A stretch of DNA of 64,000 nt, from assembly GCA_934613645.1 (NCBI GenBank), contig CAKTTC010000002.1, positions 1-64,000 of the forward strand. The letters run 5' to 3'. The translations under genes and the position numbers were made by a program. This document shows, piece by piece, positions 7,601 to 16,850 of this stretch; the stretch's first letter is position 1, and every line of letters starts with the position of its first letter. The stretch comes from an uncultured Opitutales bacterium. GTDB lineage: Bacteria > Verrucomicrobiota > Verrucomicrobiia > Opitutales > Intestinicryptomonadaceae. The notes under the pieces were generated by a model that was not told the DNA's origin, did no database searches, and saw only the letters and a program-made list of their open reading frames with translations.

Positions 7601-10495
7601 ATGAAGTATCTATATTTAAAAAAACTGTTTTTGGCGTGCGTTGCGGCGTGCGCGTGTAATTTGGCGGCGGGAATTGAAACACAAAAAGTGTTGCTCGACG
7701 GGCAATGGGATTTTGCGACAATCGAAGGCGACGGTGCGGTTTCGCAGTCGGGCAAGATAAAAGTCCCGTCGGCGTGGGAGGCGCAGGGCTACGGGAAGCC
7801 TACCGACAAAACGAATTTCAACTTTGTGGGCGTTGGGCGATACGAGCGCGAATTCGACCTGCCCGACTACGATTTCGACACTCGCTATGCAACGCTTGTG
7901 TTGGAGGGCGTTTCGCGCTATGCGAAAATCTGGATTAACGGCGAATACGTCGGCGAGGCGAAAGGGCTTACGGGCTCGCACAGGCTTTTTGTGAAAAAAT
8001 ATTTAAAATTCGGCTCGCGCAACAAGATAAAAATAGAGGTGGACTCGCGCCAAAGAATGTTCTTCGACGCAATGTTGGGGACGGCGCAGCTCAACGACTA
8101 TATGAACATAGTCTGGGGCGGACTTTACGGCCACGTCTATATTGAAGTTCCGCCGGAAACGCACCTGTCGGATTTCTACGTGCGCTCGCGCATTTCGCCG
8201 GCAAGCTTCATTGCCGAGGCGCGCGTGAATCCGCCATACGACAAGAACAAAAAAAATTCGTCGTGGTTTTCGAGCGATAAATCCGACAAGCCGCAGACGC
8301 TAAAGCTTGAAGTTTTCGACGCCGACGGAAAATTGGTGGGGTCGAAAAGCGAACTTGTAATACACAATACATACGAAGTTCAGCGCGTTGAGGCGAAGGT
8401 TGCCGACGCGAAATTGTGGTCGCCCGACAGCCCGTATCTTTACAATCTGAAGATGTCGGTTCTGGACGAAGACGGCAACGAAATCCACTCCGTAAAGTGG
8501 CGCGCGGGCATACGCGAAATCACGACGGGCGCGAAGCTCGCCAAGCTCGGCAAGCGCTACAAGCCGTATCAATTCTACCTCAACGGCAAGCCCCTGTTTT
8601 TGACGGGCTACGGCGACGATCACATCTACGTCAAAGAATTTTCCATGCCCGCCGACAAGCAAATGTATATTGAGCGACTCAGGAAAATCAAGGCACTCGG
8701 CTTCAACCACGTCCGACTGCACAGCACGATTATGCCGCCCGAATACTTCGAAGCCTGCGACGAAGTAGGCATTATGCCCAACGCCGAATTTACAATAGGC
8801 TATCCGTGGCAAATGCCGAATTCGGAATACTGGCTCAAGAATGCCCCGCACGGCGCGTCGGCGGAAAAGTCGTTCGATTTCTACCGAGAACGTCTCCGCA
8901 GTGTCGTTAAAGACTACCGCAACTACACCTGCCTTTTTGCGTGGGTAGGCGGCAACGAACTTTTCATGGGAGAGCAGCCGTTCGACGTGAAAAACCCGCT
9001 AATAAAACAGTTTGAAGACATTGTCCGCAATGCCGACCCCGACAGACTGTTCCTCGATACCGACGGCGACTGGGCAAAGGAAATGCCGCAGAATATCCGC
9101 CCCACAATGGACTTTGTCTCCGCCCTCTACAACGAATGGGCGGACTTTGCCGACTTCGGAGAAAAATACGTAAATCCGAAATCGCTCGGAACGCCAAAAA
9201 TGCCGATAATTTCGCACGAAACGGCGAATTTCTGCACGTTCACGCGCCCCGACATTGTAAAATTCTTCGAAGGGTCGGTCTTCAAGCCCTTCTGGCTCAC
9301 CGACGCCGTTAAAAAGCTTGAGGAGCAAGGCCGCACGCAAAAGGCGCACGAATGGGCTACGGCAACAGAAAAAATCGCCCTGCGCTGCCACAAGCACAAT
9401 ATTGAGTGGCTCAGAAAAAATCCGCATATTTCGGGCTACCACTGGTGGCTCATACAAGACTACTGGACAAGCTCGGACGGCATTTTCGACTACGCATTCG
9501 AGCTTAAACGCGGTTTCGACGCCCAAACAATAGCCAACTTCAACGCGCAGACGGTGCTGTTGCAAAACGGCCTTGAATTTGCGTATGCGGGCGGCGACAA
9601 AATTTCGGCGGAAATACTCGTCTCCAATTTTTCGCAAAACGCGTTCGACGCGCCCGTAACGGCGGAGCTTAAGCGCGACGGCAAAACGCTTGCAAAATTC
9701 GCCCCCGCAAAGTGCGCACCCGTGGGAATCGGCACTGTGGGCAAAATCGCCGAAATAACGGGAATAGAAAAAGCGGTTGACGCCGACGCAAAAACACCGC
9801 AGCACTACACGCTTGAAGTGTCGGCAAAGTCGGGCGGAAAAACGTTCCGCAACGAATGGCGTTGGACGGTATTCCCCGCAAAACCGAAGCCCGCAAAGAA
9901 TGTTTTTGCAACAAAACAGGGCGCGATTGAGCTGCCCGAATTCTGGAACGCAAAGATTGTGGAATCGGCCGACGCGCTCGGCAGCGGCGATGTGCTTTTC
10001 GTGCGCAAGCTGGAAAAGAACCAAATTGAAGCACTCAAGCGCGGCGCAACTGTTGTGCTGATTCGCCCCGACCGCACGCCGATTCCCTCGCAAAGAATGC
10101 AATACAAGTCGGCGTGGTGGCGCGCGGGCGGCATTGAGGACACGAACTACAGCGGCAACTTTGTCGAAAAGGACTCTCCGCTTGCGGCGGTCGCCCCCGA
10201 AAACTACTGTGTGGAGGCAATGGCTGGGCTGTTCAAGGAAAGCAGACGCTACTATGTTGAGGCGTTGAAAACAAAACCCGCAATGTTTATACGCGCTGTC
10301 CCGAGTATGTTGTCGCTCAAAGATTACGCTTGCGTATTTGCAACGGACGTGGGAAAGGGAACGTTTATTGTAAGCGGGCTCAGGCACGCTACAATCCGCA
10401 ATTCGCCCGAAAATGCGTGGACGCTAAAAACGCTGGCGGAAAGCAAGGCGGGGGTCTCCGCCGACGCGGAATTTGTATCGGCGTTCGTGAAATAA
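7601..10495 (+). CDS. GH2 glycoside hydrolase (beta-galactosidase/beta-glucuronidase family), secreted
   Basis: The 964-residue protein starts at ATG 7601 with a signal peptide (MKYLYLKKLFLACVAACAC, cleavage near Ala-Ala-Gly). Domains in order: a jelly-roll sugar-binding domain (about 25-185; LDGQWDF, VPSAWEAQGYG, WINGEYVGEA), an immunoglobulin-like domain, then the TIM barrel. In the barrel FNHVRLHSTIMPPEYFEACDE is the GH2 signature, WVGGNELFMG holds the Asn-Glu acid/base (about Glu453), and PIISHETANF holds the candidate nucleophile (about Glu540). A long C-terminal extension of some 350 residues follows, with beta-rich segments. It is expected to be exported and to remove a terminal beta-linked galactose, glucuronic acid or similar sugar; specificity is unresolved. 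A terminator follows at once, so it is probably transcribed alone. Confidence 0.85.
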   Translation: MKYLYLKKLFLACVAACACNLAAGIETQKVLLDGQWDFATIEGDGAVSQSGKIKVPSAWEAQGYGKPTDKTNFNFVGVGRYEREFDLPDYDFDTRYATLVLEGVSRYAKIWINGEYVGEAKGLTGSHRLFVKKYLKFGSRNKIKIEVDSRQRMFFDAMLGTAQLNDYMNIVWGGLYGHVYIEVPPETHLSDFYVRSRISPASFIAEARVNPPYDKNKKNSSWFSSDKSDKPQTLKLEVFDADGKLVGSKSELVIHNTYEVQRVEAKVADAKLWSPDSPYLYNLKMSVLDEDGNEIHSVKWRAGIREITTGAKLAKLGKRYKPYQFYLNGKPLFLTGYGDDHIYVKEFSMPADKQMYIERLRKIKALGFNHVRLHSTIMPPEYFEACDEVGIMPNAEFTIGYPWQMPNSEYWLKNAPHGASAEKSFDFYRERLRSVVKDYRNYTCLFAWVGGNELFMGEQPFDVKNPLIKQFEDIVRNADPDRLFLDTDGDWAKEMPQNIRPTMDFVSALYNEWADFADFGEKYVNPKSLGTPKMPIISHETANFCTFTRPDIVKFFEGSVFKPFWLTDAVKKLEEQGRTQKAHEWATATEKIALRCHKHNIEWLRKNPHISGYHWWLIQDYWTSSDGIFDYAFELKRGFDAQTIANFNAQTVLLQNGLEFAYAGGDKISAEILVSNFSQNAFDAPVTAELKRDGKTLAKFAPAKCAPVGIGTVGKIAEITGIEKAVDADAKTPQHYTLEVSAKSGGKTFRNEWRWTVFPAKPKPAKNVFATKQGAIELPEFWNAKIVESADALGSGDVLFVRKLEKNQIEALKRGATVVLIRPDRTPIPSQRMQYKSAWWRAGGIEDTNYSGNFVEKDSPLAAVAPENYCVEAMAGLFKESRRYYVEALKTKPAMFIRAVPSMLSLKDYACVFATDVGKGTFIVSGLRHATIRNSPENAWTLKTLAESKAGVSADAEFVSAFVK

Positions 10496-10520
10496 CATCA
10501 CGCAAAAAGCAGTGCGCAAT

Positions 10521-10546
10521 GCCCCGAATTTTCGGGGCTTTTTTTG
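10521..10546 (+). terminator. Intrinsic terminator after the GH2 gene
   Basis: GCCCCGAA-TT-TTCGGGGC (10521-10538) is a perfect 8-bp stem followed by eight T residues, 25 bases past the stop codon. Confidence 0.88.
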
Positions 10547-10574
10547 TGCCCAGATTTTTTTGGGCGAAAAAACC

Positions 10575-10617
10575 TTGACTTTACGAACGTTCGGGAAATT
10601 ATATGTTAACGATAACA
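10575..10617 (+). promoter_or_regulatory. Sigma-70 type promoter with palindromic operator
   Basis: TTGACT (10575-10580) and TTATAT (10599-10604), spaced by 18 bases, make a plausible -35/-10 pair. Directly on the expected start point lies the near-perfect palindrome TGTTAACGATAACA (10604-10617), of the kind bound by LacI/GalR-type repressors. A second palindrome, CGAACGTTCG (10584-10593), fills the spacer. The operator matches, with one substitution, the perfect palindrome at 20709-20722 ahead of the fucosidase gene, so one sugar-responsive repressor may control both. No such regulator is encoded here. Confidence 0.6.
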
Positions 10618-10671
10618 TCACTTGACGCCCGAACCTTTTCGGGCGGACATAATTCGACTGAAATACGCTTT

Positions 10672-11910
10672 ATGGAAAACACGACAAAAATAGAAATACT
10701 TGAAAAAGCCCTCGCGCAAGGCGGCGGCATTCTCAGACTCAAGCCCAACTGGGTTCCGCGCGCGTTCTGCGTGCCCGGACGCAGAATAAAACTGCACCCC
10801 GACGACTATTACTATCTGGGCGGAGAGCGCGGCGGCATAGACGAACGCTGGTTCTCTTCAACAACGCCCGCCGACAACGGCCCGAAAACCGGCAAAGACG
10901 AGGGATTGAGCAAGATTGTCTACCAAGAAGACGGCGGCGAAGCGCAGTTCGTGCTGCTGAAGGACGCCGTGGAGCTGCTCGGGGAGCGAATCATCGGGCG
11001 GCGTCTCTGGGACAAGTTCCACGCTTGGACGATGTTTTCGAAATTCTTCGACAACAAAGGCCCGCTTCCGCACCACATACACCACCGCGAACAGCACGCG
11101 CGCCTTACGGGACAGGCCGGAAAGCCCGAAGCCTACTACTTCCCTCCGCAGGTAAACAACCACGGCGGCGACTTTCCCTACACGTTTTTCGGGCTGAATC
11201 CGGGCACTACGAAAGAGGAGGTTTTGGAGTGTCTTAAAAACTTCACAAAGGGAGACAACAAAATAACGAATCTCTCGCACGCGCACAGGCTTGAACCAGG
11301 GACGGGTTGGGACGTTCCTCCGGGAGTTTTGCACGCGCCGGGGAGCTTGTGCACATACGAGCCTCAAACGGCGTCGGACGTGTATGCAATGTATCAGTCG
11401 CTCACGGGAGACGCAATCATTTCCGAAGACCTCCTCTGGAAGAACACGCCCGCCGACAAAATCGGCGATTTCGACCACCTCTTGGACGTTATCGACTGGG
11501 ACTTGAACGTAGACCCCGAATTCGTCAAGAACCGCTTTATGCGCCCCCGCCCCGTGCGCGACGCCGCGGAAATGAAAGGGTATGTAGAAAACTGGATTGT
11601 CTACAAATCACCCGCGTTCAGCGCGAAGGAGTTGACTGTGTTCCCCAAGCAGAGCGTTCTGATTAGGGACGAGGCCGCCTACGGAACGATTATGATGCAA
11701 GGGCACGGCAAAATGGGCGCGTGGAACATTGAAACGCCCGCGCTTATCAGATACAACGAGCTAACGTTCGACGAATATTTCGTGACCGAAGACGCCGCCA
11801 AAAAGGGCGTGCTCATTACGAACGAATCGGACAGCGACCCGATTGTAATGCTGAAGCACTTCGGCCCCGAAAACCCAGAGTGGGTTGCATGGAACGCAAA
11901 AAACGCCTAA
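10672..11910 (+). CDS. Cupin, mannose-6-phosphate isomerase-like protein
   Basis: A 412-residue cytoplasmic protein with two cupin-like parts. The metal site of type I phosphomannose isomerases is suggested by PHHIHHREQHARL (about 136-148) and by the later WDVPPGVLHAPG, with GGDFPYTFFGLNPG between. The start MENTTKIEIL (10672) is chosen because upstream codons lie in the promoter/operator. It is first in an operon with an MFS sugar porter and a DUF4432 epimerase-like protein, which argues for sugar isomerisation. The actual substrate (mannose-6-phosphate, free mannose or another aldose) is not decided by the sequence, and similarity to classical ManA is only partial. Confidence 0.62.
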   Translation: MENTTKIEILEKALAQGGGILRLKPNWVPRAFCVPGRRIKLHPDDYYYLGGERGGIDERWFSSTTPADNGPKTGKDEGLSKIVYQEDGGEAQFVLLKDAVELLGERIIGRRLWDKFHAWTMFSKFFDNKGPLPHHIHHREQHARLTGQAGKPEAYYFPPQVNNHGGDFPYTFFGLNPGTTKEEVLECLKNFTKGDNKITNLSHAHRLEPGTGWDVPPGVLHAPGSLCTYEPQTASDVYAMYQSLTGDAIISEDLLWKNTPADKIGDFDHLLDVIDWDLNVDPEFVKNRFMRPRPVRDAAEMKGYVENWIVYKSPAFSAKELTVFPKQSVLIRDEAAYGTIMMQGHGKMGAWNIETPALIRYNELTFDEYFVTEDAAKKGVLITNESDSDPIVMLKHFGPENPEWVAWNAKNA

Positions 11911-11922
11911 CGGAACGCGGAT

Positions 11923-13320
11923 ATGGAACGCAAAAAACCGTTTCTTTTGCTGGTTTGTCTGGTTGCGGCAATGGGCGGATTCCTCTTCGGCTACGACTGG
12001 GTTGTAGTGGGAGGGGCAAAGCCCTTCTACGAGCCGTATTTCGGTCTGACCTCTCCGCACTTGAAAGGCTGGGGCACAAGCTCCGCGCTTGTTGGGTGCA
12101 TTTTCGGGGCGGTTTTCTGCTTCCTTACCGCCGACAAATACGGCAGACGCCGCCTGCTGATTTTCTCGGGCTTTCTGTTTGCCGTGTCGGCACTGGGCAC
12201 TGCCTTTAGCGCGGAGTTCTGGCAGTATAACCTGTTCAGGATTGCGGGCGGATTCGCGATAGGAATTGCGCTGAACCTCTCGCCGATGTATATCGCGGAA
12301 ATGGCTCCGCCCGACATGCGCGGGAAGCTCGTTTCCGTCAATCAGCTTATGGCGATGTTCGGGATTCTGGCGGCGCAAATCGTCAACTGGAGGATTTCGC
12401 TGCTCGACACTTCGCTCGACGCGAACGCGACCGCCGAGATGATTCGCGAAAGCTGGAACGGGCAATACGGCTGGAGGTATATGTTCGGCGCACAAATTGT
12501 GCCGTCGGCAATATTTTTCGCCCTGATGATTTTTATGCCAGAAAGCGTCCGATGGCTGGTAAAGAACGGACGCGAAGCCGACGCCCTGCCCGTTCTGGAA
12601 AGAATGGGCGGCAAAGAATACGCCGCGCGCGAGTGCGCCTGCATACGCGAAAGCGTCGCCGAGGAGATGAAAATGTCGTCTGGGTCGTTTTCGGAGCTGT
12701 TGACGGGCGGAATGTTGAAGATTTTAGGACTGGGAATTTTCGTGGCGGTGCTTCAGCAGTGGTGCGGAATGAACGTAGTTTTCTACTACGCAGCCGACAT
12801 CTTCGAAGCGGCAGGATACGATCTGAAGGCATTGATGTTGCAGATTGTGGTGATTGGTTCGATTATGGTGGTGTCGGTGCTCATAACAATCGCGCTTGTG
12901 GACAAAATCGGCAGAAAGTTTCTGATGCTGCTGGGGCTTGGGTCGCTTGCGACAATCTACATTGTCGAGGGGATTTTGTTCGCCTGCGGTGTGAAGGGAA
13001 TTGCCATTGTGCTTCTGACGCTACTGAGCGTTGCGATGTATTCGCTCACGCTCGCGCCCGTCGTGTGGGTGATTCTCTCGGAGATTTTCCCGAACAGAAT
13101 ACGCGGCGCGGCAATGAGTTTGGCGGTTGTCGCTTTGTGGATTGCGAACTTCCTGCTCACATACACGTTCCCTGCAATCAAGGAGTCGCTCGGTTGGACG
13201 CTGAATTTCTGGCTCTACGCGGCGATTTGCGCGGGCGGATTCGTCTTCTTGGCGGCGAAGCTTCCCGAGACAAAGGGTAAGTCGCTCGAGGAAATCGAAA
13301 AAATAATTCTGAAAAAATGA
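11923..13320 (+). CDS. MFS sugar:proton symporter (sugar porter family)
   Basis: A 465-residue, 12-helix inner-membrane transporter of the XylE/GLUT family. Signatures are visible in order: GGFLFGYDWVVVGGA in helix 1, DKYGRRRLL in the 2-3 loop, PESVRWLVKNGRE after helix 6, QQWCGMNVVFYYA in helix 7, DKIGRKFL in the 8-9 loop, and PETKGKSLEEIE at the C-terminus. A short insert between helices 5 and 6 (about 160-190) is slightly longer than usual. It should import a pentose or hexose with protons. Start is 12 bases after the cupin gene and its stop overlaps the next start (ATGA), so the three genes are coupled. Confidence 0.9.
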   Translation: MERKKPFLLLVCLVAAMGGFLFGYDWVVVGGAKPFYEPYFGLTSPHLKGWGTSSALVGCIFGAVFCFLTADKYGRRRLLIFSGFLFAVSALGTAFSAEFWQYNLFRIAGGFAIGIALNLSPMYIAEMAPPDMRGKLVSVNQLMAMFGILAAQIVNWRISLLDTSLDANATAEMIRESWNGQYGWRYMFGAQIVPSAIFFALMIFMPESVRWLVKNGREADALPVLERMGGKEYAARECACIRESVAEEMKMSSGSFSELLTGGMLKILGLGIFVAVLQQWCGMNVVFYYAADIFEAAGYDLKALMLQIVVIGSIMVVSVLITIALVDKIGRKFLMLLGLGSLATIYIVEGILFACGVKGIAIVLLTLLSVAMYSLTLAPVVWVILSEIFPNRIRGAAMSLAVVALWIANFLLTYTFPAIKESLGWTLNFWLYAAICAGGFVFLAAKLPETKGKSLEEIEKIILKK

Positions 13321-14348
13321 GCGGAAAAAACTGCATTCAACAACTTATCTCCGACCTGCCGAAAATTACGAATACCGCGCAAATAGGCGGCGTGGAGACT
13401 GCCGTTTTGGACGGCGGCGCGGCGCGGGGAGTGCGCGTTGCGTATTTCAACACGGGCGGCGGGCTGCGCTTTAAGGTTGTAATAGACAGGGCTATGGACA
13501 TTGCCGAGGCGTCGCTGCTTGAAACGAATTTTGCGTGGATTTCAAAACGCGGGGTTGTTGCGCCCGAAACGTGCCGCGGAATGAACTGGCTTGCGCGCTT
13601 CGGCGGAGGACTTATGACCACCTGCGGGCTTGCGCACGTTGGCCCGCCCGAAACAAACGCGCACGGCGAATTTTGTCTGCACGGCGACATTTCAAACATT
13701 CCCGCGCAGGTGGTGCGCGTTGTAAAGCCGAGCCGCGAAAACGGCTTCGAGATTGCGCTTGAGGGCGAAGTGCTGCAATCGACAGTCTTCGGGGCACACT
13801 TGCTTTTGCGCCGCAGAATTTCCACGCACCTGCTTTCGCGCAAGATTGAAGTTGAGGACGAAATAACGAACATCGGCAACACGCCCGCGCCCAATATGGT
13901 TTTATACCACTGCAATCTCGGTTATCCGCTAATAGACGAAGGCGCTGAACTGCAGTGGCGCGGAACGGCCACGCCCGCAAATCCGAACGACCCGATTATG
14001 GGCGGAGGGCGCGATTTCTCCGTCTGCCGTGCGCCGCTTGCCGAGCACGCTGGCGCGAAGGAGTCGGTCGCGTTCATCGACCCCATCCCCGACGCGGACG
14101 GAATTTGCAGCTGTCGGGCAACGAACGCAAAAATCGGGAAAGGATTGAAAATTTCGTTTCCCAAGAAAGCATTGCCTCACCTAATCAACTGGCAGCACTG
14201 GGGCGCGGGCGAATACGTTTGCGCGCTCGAGCCCGCCACGAACCCGCCGATAGGGCAGGCAAACGCCGAAGCGCAGGGAACGCTCAGAATGCTTGCGCCC
14301 GACGAGTCGGCAAAATACAGGCTCTGTTTCGAGGCTTTTGAAATTTAA
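13317..14348 (+). CDS. DUF4432 family protein (aldose 1-epimerase-like)
   Basis: A 343-residue protein of the galactose-mutarotase-like beta-sandwich superfamily. Features are VIDRAMDIAEASL, WLARFGGGLMTTCGL, HGDISNIPA, and late YHCNLGYPL, the arrangement typical of DUF4432. Such proteins sit in sugar operons and are presumed to interconvert anomers or epimers, but catalysis has rarely been tested. It is third in the cupin-MFS-DUF4432 operon. A diverged copy of its last about 42 codons lies 2.5 kb downstream (16695-16822), evidence of local rearrangement. Confidence 0.78.
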   Translation: MSGKNCIQQLISDLPKITNTAQIGGVETAVLDGGAARGVRVAYFNTGGGLRFKVVIDRAMDIAEASLLETNFAWISKRGVVAPETCRGMNWLARFGGGLMTTCGLAHVGPPETNAHGEFCLHGDISNIPAQVVRVVKPSRENGFEIALEGEVLQSTVFGAHLLLRRRISTHLLSRKIEVEDEITNIGNTPAPNMVLYHCNLGYPLIDEGAELQWRGTATPANPNDPIMGGGRDFSVCRAPLAEHAGAKESVAFIDPIPDADGICSCRATNAKIGKGLKISFPKKALPHLINWQHWGAGEYVCALEPATNPPIGQANAEAQGTLRMLAPDESAKYRLCFEAFEI

Positions 14349-14349
14349 T

Positions 14350-14888
14350 TTATACAAGCTGGCAAAACAGACGGCGCGGATTTTTCCGCGTCTTTTTTGT
14401 TTGCGCACGGACAAACGCAAGCGCGACGCCGCCTATGCCCAATGAAGCCATTATGCTGTTGACGTTTACCCCGCAATTAGTGAGCACCGACAGCACCGCT
14501 ATCAGAAGCAGAATCACCTTTACCACGCGCCTTGCAAACGAAACCAGATTGGCGGTCGATTTTGCCGAACGCTGTCCGAGTTTGTTGGCGACCGCCCCGA
14601 AAACGGAGTCGCTTATGATTATCACGAGCCAGAAAACCGCGCACCAGAAAACAATGCCTATTGCCCGCGAAAGCATCGCCACGGCGGCTTCACCGCTGAC
14701 GGTGAACACGAGGGCGAAATATATTCCCAGAACTATCGCAAACACGTCGAGCGGCATGCGCACGTTTTCGAGAAATACTTTTGCGAAGACGAAGATACGT
14801 TGTTTTCCGATTGAGGTTTTTCTTGAGCCGAAGTTTTCCCAGATGAAAACATCGACGCGGCAAGCGCGGTTGCGAGTTTTATAAACAT
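14350..14888 (-). pseudogene. MscS-family mechanosensitive channel, truncated remnant
   Basis: On the minus strand a hydrophobic frame (14350-14763 from its first ATG, open upstream to about 14880) ends NVNSIMASLGIGGVALAF, the pore-helix signature of MscS channels. Just after it the protein changes to a basic tail (VRAQTKKTRKNPRR) encoded by the neighbouring terminator, so the cytoplasmic beta and C-terminal domains are lost. Upstream, a different frame starting at ATG 14888 reads a good signal peptide (MFIKLATALAASMFSS...TSA) and stops after 51 codons, which suggests a frameshift joined the two frames in the ancestor. I interpret it as a dead channel gene cut by recombination at the DUF4432 terminator. 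Confidence 0.68.
14374..14397 (+). terminator. Intrinsic terminator of the DUF4432 operon
   Basis: CGCGGA-TTT-TCCGCG with a T-tract (TCTTTTTT). The same hairpin recurs at 16851-16878 after the duplicated DUF4432 3' end. The truncated MscS frame on the other strand reads straight into it. Confidence 0.75.
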
Positions 14889-14978
14889 ACTTCTATTCGT
14901 ATTTTATATATTTATTGTTATTGATTTTAATTCAAATATTCTAAATAAATTGCGGGACGGGATATTCATTAAAAATTA

Positions 14979-16289
14979 TTATTTTCTTTCGGTATCAAAT
15001 GGTATTTCTCCCATGAGAGGCTTTGTGGTTAGGTTTCTATCCCTGAATTTTTCTATTCTGTGAAATGTTATCATATTTGAGTTGTGTTGGGAGTCGGCTT
15101 TTTCTCCATTTGCGTAATAGGCGGTTCTTACCACTGCAATGAGATCGTTTCCGTCTATTATCGCGGAAGGGTATTGAAAACCGCAATGCTCAATGTCCGG
15201 ATGCGTAATTATAATGGATTTAACTTTCCAGTCCATAAGGTTTGATGATTCGAGCAGGGCAAGAGTATTGCGCGTACGTTCGGCTTTTATCGGATGAGGG
15301 CAGTTTTTAACTTCTCCTCGGTCTCGTTCCAGAACGTAGTTTGAGAGGGCGAAATACTTCTCCGTTTTTTCATCATACACTATATAGAATTTTTTGCAGG
15401 ATCCTGGAAAGCGGATAAACATATTGCGCGTATTTAGTTTTGCCTTTTTTCCGTCGTGAGATATTTCGTAAAAAGCCGCGCATTCGTCGGTTATCCCATG
15501 CACGCGAAGAATATTGAAAATTTTGTTATCGCTTCGCCTGTGTACGACATTGCCTTCCAACCATCCTCCGTGGGCAAGCGTCACCATTTGATCGGGGATG
15601 ATTACGCTTGTGGATTTAGTCCAGTTTTCGGAATTTAGTAAATCGGAGTTTATTGGAGCGGACATTACAAATGAATACTGATGCGCCCACATTTTCGCTT
15701 TTTTATTAGGTTGCTCCATATGTACGTAAATTCTGTCGTTTACGATTGCCACAGGAGTGGGAGTGGATATTATTCGTTGCTCTGTTTTAAGTATTAGCCC
15801 GCTTTTATCGTTGTCGGGGATTGGCCAGGTTTTTCCGCCGTCAACGGATTTTCTCACGGCGAACCCGTTTTCCGGAAACAGACATCCGATAAGATATATC
15901 GCGTTGTTATGATACCAAAGAAAATTCCAATTCTGTCCATTGACTCGGGATAACCATTGCCAGGTTTTCCCTTTGTCCTTGGATTGATATATCATTACAG
16001 ATGTTCCGTTTTTTTCCTTCCAGTTTTTTCCAAAGATGTCATGGCTTGCTATGTATGTGCCGTCTGGAAGTATGATAATGCTAGGCGATCCAAGAAAGAC
16101 TTTGCTCGATGGCGAAGAATACGCTATAACGCTTCCGTTTATATGGGAAAAATCTATATTTTTGTTTACTTCGCTTTTTACCGGAATATGGCTTAAGTCT
16201 CGAGAATAATTCGTAGGCGTTGGATTGCTTGCAAAAGTTGACAGAGAGTGCAACAGAATAACCGTATATAGAATTTTTTTCATTTTCAT
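14979..16289 (-). CDS. Sialidase-superfamily (BNR/Asp-box) secreted protein, probably acquired
   Basis: About 436 residues from the start at 16289 (MKMKKIL..., signal peptide to about Ser-Thr-Phe-Ala-Ser). Two Asp-boxes are clear, SKDKGKTW and SVDGGKTW, within a six-bladed propeller pattern (GSPSIIILPDGTYIASHD early, QYPSAIIDGNDLIAVVRT late). The arginine triad and the F/YRIP motif of catalytic GH33 sialidases are not obvious, so it may be a sialidase-like hydrolase or a non-catalytic propeller. Its base composition is clearly more AT-rich than its neighbours, with many AUA, AGA and AAU codons and no Shine-Dalgarno, and it is bracketed by gene fragments, consistent with horizontal transfer. 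Confidence 0.7.
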   Translation of the reverse strand: MKMKKILYTVILLHSLSTFASNPTPTNYSRDLSHIPVKSEVNKNIDFSHINGSVIAYSSPSSKVFLGSPSIIILPDGTYIASHDIFGKNWKEKNGTSVMIYQSKDKGKTWQWLSRVNGQNWNFLWYHNNAIYLIGCLFPENGFAVRKSVDGGKTWPIPDNDKSGLILKTEQRIISTPTPVAIVNDRIYVHMEQPNKKAKMWAHQYSFVMSAPINSDLLNSENWTKSTSVIIPDQMVTLAHGGWLEGNVVHRRSDNKIFNILRVHGITDECAAFYEISHDGKKAKLNTRNMFIRFPGSCKKFYIVYDEKTEKYFALSNYVLERDRGEVKNCPHPIKAERTRNTLALLESSNLMDWKVKSIIITHPDIEHCGFQYPSAIIDGNDLIAVVRTAYYANGEKADSQHNSNMITFHRIEKFRDRNLTTKPLMGEIPFDTERK

Positions 16290-16414
16290 TTTTGTTAAAG
16301 AATCCATAAAATAATAAATAAATACTACCAAAAAACAGAATAATTGCAACGGTTTTATAAACTTGCGCATATTCTTGTTTCTTCTCAAAATTCGCGGCGG
16401 GATTTTCTAAGTTG

Positions 16415-16449
16415 GAGGGCGTTTCTTGGGAAATGCCCTCTTGTTTTTC
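16415..16449 (+). terminator. Orphan hairpin with T-tract
   Basis: GAGGGCGTTTC pairs with GAAATGCCCTC around a short loop, followed by TTGTTTTT. No plus-strand gene leads into it, so it is probably a leftover from the rearrangement in this region. Confidence 0.4.
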
Positions 16450-16508
16450 TAAGTTCGTCCGAGTATCTCGTCGTCAAAAACCTCGCCGTTTTGTAGGGTG
16501 GGTGCGGG

Positions 16509-16690
16509 TTAGTTTCCTGTGCCGTCCGAATCCTTCTGCCCCGTCGTCGGCGTCGTGGCGGAATTGATTTCCTGAACCTCGTTGTCGCCCGCAAAAATTT
16601 TCAAACGGTCGCCGACGCCCGAAAATGCCGTATGGTAGGTGATGAAATTCGTGATGCTCGCCTGCGCGTTGAACTGGTCTCGAACGGTGA
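16509..16690 (-). pseudogene. C-terminal fragment of an unrecognised protein
   Basis: The frame ending at 16509 carries about 60 residues of protein-like sequence (FTVRDQFNAQASITNF, then FSGVGDRLKIFAGDNEVQEI, then a Gly/Thr/Asp-rich end). Before this, the same frame becomes the antisense of the DUF4432 fragment, so the gene is cut near 16690. I do not recognise the family. Confidence 0.4.
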
Positions 16691-16694
16691 AGCA

Positions 16695-16822
16695 GCGCGC
16701 TCGAGCCCGCCACGAACCCGCCGATAGGTCAGGCAAACGCCGAAGCGGATGGGAAGCTCAAAATGCTCGCGCCGGAAGAATCGGCGAAATACAGTCTCTG
16801 TTTCGAGGCTTTCGAAATTTAA
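16695..16822 (+). pseudogene. Duplicated 3' end of a DUF4432 gene
   Basis: Reading CALEPATNPPIGQANAEADG and ending CFEAFEI-stop, this matches the last about 42 codons of the intact gene ending at 14348. Several substitutions (for example QGTLRM to DGKLKM) indicate an older paralogue rather than a fresh copy. It has no start or body, and a terminator of the same sequence follows. Confidence 0.75.
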
Positions 16823-16850
16823 CGCAGCTACACGCAACCTACGCAAAACA

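Noticed and set aside
8999..10387. Long antisense frame (462 codons) opposite the GH2 gene
   Set aside because: Phe/Arg/Val-rich shadow of a GC-rich gene; the sense strand has signal peptide, domain order and catalytic motifs.
14979..16388. Start of the sialidase-like gene at 16388
   Set aside because: It would put a second hydrophobic stretch before the clear signal peptide at MKMKKIL; the shorter form from 16289 is preferred.
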